Shown here in pieces: positions 20,384-27,517 of a stretch of 27,517 nucleotides of DNA. Every line of letters starts with the position of its first letter. The stretch's first letter is position 1. A program made the position numbers and the translations under genes. Source of the stretch: Pelargonium nanum (taxonomy: Eukaryota > Streptophyta > Magnoliopsida > Geraniales > Geraniaceae); NCBI GenBank assembly GCA_036897485.1, contig JAYMTF010000985.1:1-27517 (forward strand), read 5' to 3'. The notes beneath the pieces are model-generated. The model was not told where the DNA came from and did not search any database. It saw nothing but the letters and a program-made list of their open reading frames with translations.

Positions 20384-23300
20384 TTAATAGGCAGTATACA
20401 GCAATTCCTGATCTCCAGTTAGGCCAATCAACCTAGTGAAGAAGCCCCATAATGAAAATGAGGTATCAAATGAAGATCCTGCCGTCGGCGACGGTGTTGG
20501 ACTTGGGGATTCCTCTTCCACCAGGTAAGGTACCACATACTTTTTCATATCCTTATGGGAGATTTGAAGATGATTCCCAGTTACATTTATGAATTTTACC
20601 TTTCCTTCTTCATTCAAGGTCTTCAAGCCAATCCAGTCTTCCTTGTAAAGCTCGGTCTGTAGTAAACATATATGACAATGTTAATGTTAATGTTATTACT
20701 ACAAAAACAAATTGTAATTAACTAGACCCTTCTCCTATGCGAGAGTGAGACTATAGATAATGGCTCAACCAAACTGTCGTTAATGCTCAACTATATATAG
20801 ACAACAACCCAATTGAGTCGTAGCCAAAATGGGCCTAACAGATCACGGATCAACTCTTGCAAGAGTGACTATTTGCTAAAGCCAAAGTTAAGTTGTTGCC
20901 CATTTCATTCTCATTGCAATGGTCTTTTAGGCCCTAGCAGAAAAAGACATTGCTGACAAGACTCTTCGGGTCAACTGTTTTTCATACTTCGCAGAAAGTG
21001 GTTTTCCTCGGTTGTTGTTATAGAAGTTACGAAAATGTAAATCACCCATAAAATATGGATTCTATCAGATTTATCAAAGTTTGTTTGATAATTTTCCAAG
21101 AGAATGACAATTTTACAATGAGAATGAATTAAATATTGACAAATGATAACATAACTAAATGGTTTGATTTCAACCAACAGGAAAAGCAAAGAATGCAAAA
21201 GCAGCATTAAGATATTGAAAAATAAAACACAATTTTGAGCCTTGAACATACTGCAATACCTATAGTTTAGAAAGCATAAGCCCATGTTTTACTCAGAATT
21301 TGTATTCCTTGCAGTTTCTAAAGAAAACTTATTCTCCTTCCATCCCAAAATGAATGCACTCATTCTCTACAACTTTTGTCCCTAAATGAAAGCCCACTTT
21401 CCTTTTTGTTTAGTTAGTTATTCATGAATTACCAACAATATCCCCGACATAAGTTAGTTAGAACCCCTTGAATTTGTACAAACAAAAAAGTACATGTGGT
21501 ATAAAAGGAAAAGTCCAATCCAATCCAATCCAAGTTATCCTTCATTTTTACAAAAAAAATTGGAAAGTGGAGACTCATTTTGAGACGGAATGGTAGATTG
21601 AAAACATGGGCTTATGCTTTCTAAGTGCATTTGGTGGCCTTATTCCCAAATCAGTAGAAAAATAATTAATTATGAACTTAGACATGTCTTACCTGATATC
21701 AAACCCATTTTTCTCAGTCTTCTACTTCAAAGTAGAATGAAATATGGAAATCTACTAATAAAAGACACTAAGCCTTTTATTTTCCTGATATGTAGAAACC
21801 AATCGTTGAACAAGAAATTCTATGAAACATTGACACTCTATCCAAACAGCAAACTGGCCCCAACACGCAAATCGGGTATTATCAAATTTAAAAATTAAGA
21901 AAAAAAATTGGGACACATTGGCGATGCATGAACAAGCAGTACTGCTCATATTGAGCAACAATGAAACCACAGAAGAGATAGTTTACCTGTTGTACAGGCA
22001 AGATAGGATGAAAGGCTCCATCTGGATAGTATCCAAACCAGGATGTTTCCTTAGGTATCAAAACAGTATCTTGCTCAAACTGATCATGCATGTAAGATAC
22101 AAGTGATTGTTAATTATTACAGCATTCCAAGAGAGGCATGAAATGTTTACTAAATAAAATAACCCTAACTCACCATAATAAGCACCAAATTTTGTAAGCC
22201 TTCAAATCTATCCTTGTAGGTAGAGTTTTTTGTATTGTACTCATTATTAAGCTTTGGGAGAAACCTGCAACCTTTAATATAGCCAGAAAAATCCTGGAGA
22301 GAAGAAACTGATTACATGAAGATCCTTAAACAGAGATGTATAGTTGAAACTACAAAGAGCTGCTGCGATCAGATTAACTGCAAATGTTACACTGCACATT
22401 AACATATAACGAATTCAAGCATGTGAAGCTGAAGCAGGTTTCATAAAGCATCAAACTATTACTAAAGCCCCATTTGGTTAGGGTGATTGGAAGTCAAGGA
22501 ATGTGAATCACATCCCATTCCATCCCCTTTGTTCAGTTGAGCTGAAATCATTCTATCACATGCCCTTATTCTGACCCTTTTGCATTCCCAACCAAAATGT
22601 AAGGAATGAGATCAAACTCTTAATCTTCAAGTGTATTCTATCACAAGGGACTCCATGGCCCCCCTAGATCTAGGAGTGTGATAGAGAGGTGTTTTGTCCC
22701 TCTCAATTTTAAGACAATACTTAGTGCTATTTTGCTTCAGAAATTAATCTAGTACAGGATGCACTTAGAGACCGCATCATATACTTGGAAACAAATAATG
22801 GGAGGAGTGCATTTAGGGACAATACAAGTAGCCAAACGTGGGAAAAATGAGAAGCAAATAAGGAGATGGTGAAGGTTCATAGTAGCGTTGTGGTTTGCTA
22901 ATGATTGTAACTGTGTTATACACCTTATGGTCAACTATAAATAGAGTGATTGATTTTTTCTTCGTTATGTACTTGGACTTGAATTCAAGTCATTGAATAA
23001 TAAACATTGAGTTTCATTTATGAAATTTTATTTTAAAGATAAAATGTATGCCAGCTGTGGTATGAAAATGTTTTATTCATTATACTACTCAATATTAGGT
23101 GTTCTGTGCACAATTAGTATGTGCATGTAGCATTTTTTGTAGGGCAAGATGTCAGACCATGCTGGGTTTAAAGGATGTGAGGCCAAAAGACACTTCAGTC
23201 TTTCCAATTGCATCATAATTGAAGAACTATATATAAAAATTAAAATCTGTAGAAGATGAGAAAAAAATTGGAAAAAAAGAATACATCACTCACAGTTGGG

Positions 23301-26300
23301 ATTTTAAGATAACCGCTCGGAGCCAAATGTTCCTGCCATTCCATCAAGACTAGGCAATTCAAATGGCATTAACAGATAAAATAAGAAGAAATAAGATGCC
23401 AACATGATAATAAAACTATGAGAGCTATCTTCTGGGAGGAACTAATCTAGCAGTCATAACAGTTTGGAAATTGGAATGGTTCAATCTATTTCTGCAGATA
23501 CAGACATGTGTGGACAGAAGTTCCGCTTGATTAGTTCACATAAACTCACAATATCATAAAGCTCGAGGACTGAAACACTACACATATATATTAGAGTTTC
23601 TTCACATAGTTTTTACCTTACAATTCACCATTTTCATCACTTGTCTTCTTTAACTAAATAATATGTTTACTATTAAAAATTTATCTCATCTTCAGACATA
23701 TTATTTAAAATGAATTATTTTTTTCACCCTGGTAAGTTGTATGACTTTTATCTACTGTACATGAGATATTTGGGTCTCACTGCTCTAGAATACTTCTAAT
23801 GATAAATAGCTTGTAAATAATAACAGTGAAGGTGAAGCATCAACAGTTACCATCTGGACAATTGTCAGCATTGACAAGGTGATTTTTTGGGTAAGTAAAC
23901 AAAGCCTCGAAATGATTTTCTATACCTGGACATAGTTGCTGTAGATCTCCAATCTGATTAAGTAGTCTACAAGAATGCACATAAACCCTGACTGCAAAAA
24001 TAGTATGCATCAGAAACTAGATTGGAATATCACAACATTTAAGTGTTCTAACAATTAGTTCAGGTGCCTACATTTATGTGTATACAAATTAGAAACATGC
24101 TTATAATTGTAGAGAAACAAAAAATGGAATGTGAGATTTTTTTTATTTGATCACGAGAAGTAGAATGTGATATTTCTTGTATTTGACCATTAGGAGAAAC
24201 CCTCCATATAGGGTATACATGAGTTGACAAACATAAATGGACTAATACAAGAAAAGAAATAAACTTCGGCTAGGGCTTAATACAAGGAGTTATAATAGAC
24301 AGTTGAGTTTGTAAGAACCACTAAACCTAGAAAAAAACAGAGGCTGAAATGGCAAGGAAACAAACACAAGAACTCATAGAATCTGACTGGAAATCTGGTA
24401 TGCACCACATAAAGGCACACCTATAAGACTATAAGAGTTTAGTGAAGCCGCCACAAGGGACGACAGCCGGCTCACCTTGCACTCCCCAATAGCCGGCTCT
24501 GGAACTAATTAAACTTTTGTAAAGATTTTACTTCATGTGGTAGATTTGGTGGATTGAATCGAACTATACTTGTCATTTTGAGACCTTTGAAGCTCAAGGC
24601 TTTATCCCATAATCAATTAGTTTCTCAAGATTTATCACAATTTACACACAAGGGAAAGGTTTCAATTTGCCACTTCCAAGAATATTACAATTGTGGCAAA
24701 CTGATTTCTAAAATCTTGCTAAAAATTAACCATGCCACTTATACTTAAGTGTCAAGAGATAACAAGGTGTTTATACAAATTCAGGAAAGAAAATCAGTAT
24801 TTTCTGTCTTCTGACCTGTAATTTGTTCAGTCATATGTAAAGATATTTAATTATATCCACACTAGTAGGTATACTTTTAATGATAAATAAACAAGTTAGA
24901 AAACTATAGCTACCATTTTTCTGTATCCATATTGAGTAAGCAATCTGGGAATGCTAATGTAGAACCGAAAACTAAAACCAAGGAACAAGGTGAACATTAT
25001 GTTGAAGCACTTACTCCACAAAAAGGAACTGAAGCAGTACCAGCGTGAGGACCTGCTAGTGATATGTAATTCCTCACCTGTTTCACAATGCAGAAGAAAT
25101 AAGAATATATGCCATATGGGATTGTGTACTTCATAGCTAAAGATGTTATCAAGGCTATCAAAGCCTTCTTATCAATCTAATGCTTACCGGAGGTCCTCCA
25201 TCACAAAACTCAATAAGCCCCCGTGCAATCATGTTACCCTGAGAAGCAAAAGGAGTGTGTAAAATGAAAAACAAAGAACAAAAAGTTGAAAGGTAGGAAA
25301 ATAAATGACAAACATATTAAAAAGAGCATGAAGCGGTTATGTATATATCCCTCAAAAATCAAAATTGAGAAACTCAAACCCAAATTTTATACTAAGACCT
25401 TAATTGGAGTGGAGAATCCAAAATAAAATGGATTCTTAATATTTCTGGAATTTACATTATGGGAATGTAGATTTTTAAAAAGTATAAAATATTATGTTTG
25501 TTTACTTGAAAAGAATGTAAGAGATAGTCTTAAGGCTCGTTTGGTAGCCAAAGGGTATACTAAGACTTTTGTGTTTGACTATTAAGACATCTTTTCCTAA
25601 TGCCCAAAACTACTTGTGTACTTCTCTATATCTATTGTCACCTTGTGTCATTAGCCTCCTTACCAACTTAATACCGAAAATGTCTTTCTGCATGGATAGC
25701 ACAAGCTACCAACATACTTAATTGCTTAAATGCAGTCTAGTTTGGTGTGTAAGTTTTGTCACACTCTCTATGATCTTTAAAAGTCACTGCTAGTTTAGAT
25801 AACTTCTTCTAAGGATGTGCATGAATCTCAAACTATGAATTTCCTACACAGATAGAGCCCTCCTTATCTAATCAGAGTTTCCATTATACTCCCTCCGTCC
25901 CAAAATAAGTGTCATGTTTCGTTTTTAGGAAGTTAGTTATGCATGAATTATCAATAGTGTCCCAATAATAAACTACTTAGTATCCCCAAATTTGGTTAAA
26001 CAAGTTTCACGTGTCATGCTAATTACCTGAGAAAGTCCAACAATGTTGTAACCCTCGTCGAGTTCACTCATCTTCTTGACCTAAAAGTTAAACAAAAACT
26101 CGGTAGGAAACAGTTAATTTTCATTTAACCCAGTTAAATAAGCACATTACCCGGAAACGGCATTTTTATCACCTTCTCGCATGCAATAGCTGTCTGCAAA
26201 ACAATTGTATCAAATTACAATTCAATCACGAAACATGAAGAAACAGCATTGATGCTGAACACTCCTCGCGTAGTTGGTTACCTGCTCTGTAAGGGGCATA

Positions 26301-26927
26301 TACCAGGAATCCCAATCTCCATCTCCAATTTCTCTAAAGATGCGAGGAAATCAAACAACCAAATTTAAGATTAGGAAGATTATATAGATACATGACTGAG
26401 TTTGTGGACAAGTGTTTATAATGATTGGAAATTTAAAAATATAAATTAAAAAACAAGAATAGCATACACGCAATATCCTTGTGAACCAGACCATTCGCTA
26501 AGATGCTTAGTGAACCGCATGACTCCACTGCCACATTTATCACTAATGCCTACACACAGAAACACATTCATCAATATTTACTAAACCAACTAAAAGCAAA
26601 GCAGTAGTTTTTTATTTTTATTTTTCATCAGCAAGCTTACAAACACCGGGCTCGAACCTGAGACAGGTCGATGGACAAAGTGAAATCAACCACTCGCTCT
26701 ACTGAGTATTTGTCAGTAGTATTGTTTAAGACTAAATTCCAAATTTTGCAAGAAACAAAACAAGTGAAACCTAACCCTTTTACCAAAAGAAATCACATGA
26801 ATTGACAAAGAAGAGGACAAAGAGAGAAGGAAAGATTACCATGCAAAACAATGAAAGGAAGAGAATGGGCGAGCGAGAGTTGCAGAGCAAGGGCAGCGAT
26901 GAAGAAGAGGGACGCCATTGAAGCCAT
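20384..26927 (-). CDS. Palmitoyl-protein thioesterase 1-like
   Basis: Twelve exons, transcription order: 26840-26927, 26468-26549, 26282-26333, 26173-26193, 26027-26080, 25188-25238, 25015-25077, 23926-23991, 23294-23332, 22174-22293, 21987-22079, 20384-20656; 333 aa, all GT-AG, phases consistent. It should remove palmitate from S-acylated proteins in the endomembrane/vacuolar lumen. Seen: a signal peptide (about 1-22), PFIVLHG after it, and a PPT1-type triad of S98 (GLSQG), D216 (EQDTVLIP) and H272 (GNHLQIS). N195 (NST) matches a glycosylation position of human PPT1, and N267 (NVT) is a second site. Exon 4 is a 21-nt microexon (TAIACEK), and an intron follows directly after S98-Q99. The last 45 or so residues (acidic, then Ser/Pro/Thr-rich, then hydrophobic) extend beyond the human enzyme. 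Introns 5, 7 and 11 carry repeats. The chosen ATG at 26927 has a second in-frame Met three codons on. Confidence 0.95.
21267..21624. repeat. Perfect 24-bp inverted repeat framing a MITE
   Basis: 21267-21290 ('ttagaaagcataagcccatg' + 'tttt') is the exact reverse complement of 21601-21624. Between them lie about 40 bp of ordinary sequence and the Stowaway-type element 21332-21593. It is in thioesterase intron 11. Confidence 0.9.
21332..21593. mobile_element. Stowaway-type MITE in thioesterase intron 11
   Basis: The left end 'ctccttccatcccaaaatga' mirrors the right end (reverse complement 'ccattccgtctcaaaatgag'). TA dinucleotides lie at 21330-21331 and 21594-21595. Inside is a (TCCAA)4 run near 21513. 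Non-coding, about 262 bp. Confidence 0.8.
22467..22605. mobile_element. Possible MITE with CCATTTGGTT ends
   Basis: The left 'ccatttggttaggg' and right 'cattcccaaccaaaatgt' are imperfect inverted repeats, with 'cccattcc' words inside, as in the element at 12179-12347. A second possible right end ('gccaaacgtggg') lies near 22840. Boundaries and target-site duplication are unclear. Thioesterase intron 9. Confidence 0.35.
23992..25014 (-). other. Thioesterase intron 7
   Basis: AT-rich intron with no coding similarity. Near 24445-24500 a GC-richer patch repeats 'agccggctc' twice about 35 bp apart; its origin was not recognised. Confidence 0.4.
25520..25850 (+). mobile_element. Ty1/copia reverse-transcriptase fragment (fossil)
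   Basis: Translated pieces on +, antisense to the thioesterase gene, resemble the Ty1/copia polymerase region: a KARLVAKGYT-type motif near 25532 and an FLHG-type motif about 150 bp on. The copy is short, lacks visible LTRs, contains several breaks and is not functional. It sits in thioesterase intron 5. Confidence 0.7.
25889..26000. mobile_element. Partial Stowaway-type MITE
   Basis: After a TA, the left end 'ctccctccgtcccaaaataa' plus 'gtgtcatg' is a near-consensus Stowaway terminus, followed by body sequence ('ggaagttagttatgcatgaa') like the copy at 21332. No matching right end was found before exon 5 begins at 26027. It lies directly after the copia fragment. Confidence 0.65.
26610..26712 (-). 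mobile_element. SINE copy in thioesterase intron 1
   Basis: Read on -: box A-like 'tagagcgagtggttg', box B 'GGTTCGAGCCC' (a good tRNA-type match), then 'ggtgtttgtaagcttgctga' and an A/T tail. 'cagtagt' flanks both sides (26602-26608 and 26714-26720) as a possible target-site duplication. It is the best-preserved promoter of the three copies and is inserted in the gene's own orientation. Confidence 0.7.
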
Positions 26928-26931
26928 TGGG

Positions 26932-26985
26932 TTAAGAAGCAGAGAAAAGGGAGTGAAAGGGCATTGGATATGGAGTGAATGGCAT
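26932..26985 (-). other. Upstream ORF before the thioesterase start
   Basis: ATG at 26985 opens an 18-codon frame (MPFTPYPMPFHSLFSAS, stop TAA) that ends four bases before the main ATG. It is out of frame with the main coding sequence. Upstream of it the DNA is CT-rich on the transcribed sense with no clear TATA box, so whether the leader includes this ORF depends on an unknown transcription start. Confidence 0.5.
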
Positions 26986-27247
26986 GCGAATATGAAGAGT
27001 AGAGTGAGAGAGATGATGGGTTTGACGAAAGGATAAAGGGACAGACGAAACCGCCAACTACCTTTCCTTCCTTCGACTCACCAGTCCGATGCCAAAACCA
27101 AACCCCACAACCAACATTGCTGACGACTCTACTCTACAAATCCAAATTCCTTACTAAATGTTGGACTATGTGAATTTAATGATGATAATAATGAGGACAT
27201 GTATTGTTGCAAGTTAACATTTTGAAAGTTATTTCGAGGAAAAAGGT

Positions 27248-27517
27248 TAAAATGGTTACTCAACTGTACAATTCGTGTCATATTGGTCCTTTAACTATTA
27301 AACGTGTCATTTCAGTCCAAAAGATAGGCAAAAGAGCCGTTATAGTGCAAACGTTTTCGAAAATCGAGCCCTTTCAGGACATTCCGTCAAGTTTGTTAAT
27401 GGAACCGTTAAAATTACAATAAAATAATATTTTACATTAGCACGTTTGATAGTTGAGGGACTAAAATGGCACGAACTGGATAGTTCAAGTACTAAAATGC
27501 CACGAACTAGATAGTTC
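27248..27517. mobile_element. Long-inverted-repeat element cut by window end
   Basis: The left part (about 27250-27308; 'actcaactgtacaattcgtg' then 'ttaactattaaacgtg') matches the reverse complement of about 27430-27510 ('acttgaactatccagttcgt' then 'ctcaactatcaaacgtg'). These words are common in plant inverted-repeat transposons, perhaps Mutator-related. The 72-residue frame at 27204-27422 lies within it and is not a gene. It begins about 320 bp upstream of the thioesterase start. Confidence 0.6.

Noticed and set aside
21614-21898. 94-residue ORF inside the thioesterase intron 11
   Set aside because: It begins inside the inverted-repeat arm, has no recognisable similarity and is antisense in an intron.
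26650-26710. tRNA gene on the minus strand (good box B)
   Set aside because: No cloverleaf arms or acceptor stem; related A-tailed copies show it is a SINE.
1-27517. CRISPR array, operon, prophage or other prokaryotic system
   Set aside because: The window is plant nuclear DNA with spliced genes; no spaced identical repeats of CRISPR type or bacterial-type gene runs exist.

Overview
This window is eukaryotic nuclear DNA from a flowering plant, most likely a eudicot. Its genes are split by AT-rich introns, three of the four products belong to plant-type families, and the DNA between and inside genes is filled with small plant transposons (Stowaway-type MITEs, a short tRNA-derived SINE family, other inverted-repeat elements) and a few decayed LTR-element fragments. 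The species cannot be named from the sequence alone.

Four protein genes are supported. (1) A single-exon FANTASTIC FOUR (FAF)-like gene on + (940-1698). (2) A 13-exon gene on + (3305-12902) for a kinase-associated protein phosphatase (KAPP): N-terminal membrane anchor, FHA domain, PP2C phosphatase, 586 aa. (3) A 19-exon gene on + (14846-19514) for pyruvate, phosphate dikinase (PPDK, 956 aa) with a plastid transit peptide. (4) A 12-exon gene on - (20384-26927) for a palmitoyl-protein thioesterase 1-like hydrolase (333 aa). I placed every splice junction by reading frame and family similarity; all exon lengths add up to open frames. PPDK and the thioesterase converge tail to tail. The four genes share no obvious pathway and look like ordinary chromosomal neighbours.

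Region by region: 1-939 holds repeat-like DNA and an inverted-repeat element just upstream of FAF. 1699-3304 holds a decayed LTR-type repeat cluster and AT-rich DNA. The KAPP introns hold a tandem duplication (intron 1), a long inverted repeat (intron 8) and a stack of MITEs (intron 12). 12903-14845 holds MITE pieces, an AT/GT microsatellite and a small non-coding LTR element just upstream of PPDK. 19515-20383 holds the two 3' ends and one SINE. The thioesterase introns hold a MITE framed by a perfect 24-bp inverted repeat, a Ty1/copia fragment and another SINE. The window ends in a long-inverted-repeat element cut by the edge.

I found no unknown multi-gene system. The points most worth a second look are a second PPDK start that lies across the intron 1 splice acceptor and behind an intronic TATA-like box (a very compact dual-targeting arrangement), a GC-AG intron in PPDK, a 17-codon upstream ORF four bases before the thioesterase start, a 21-nt microexon, the three-copy SINE family, and the long inverted repeat in KAPP intron 8.
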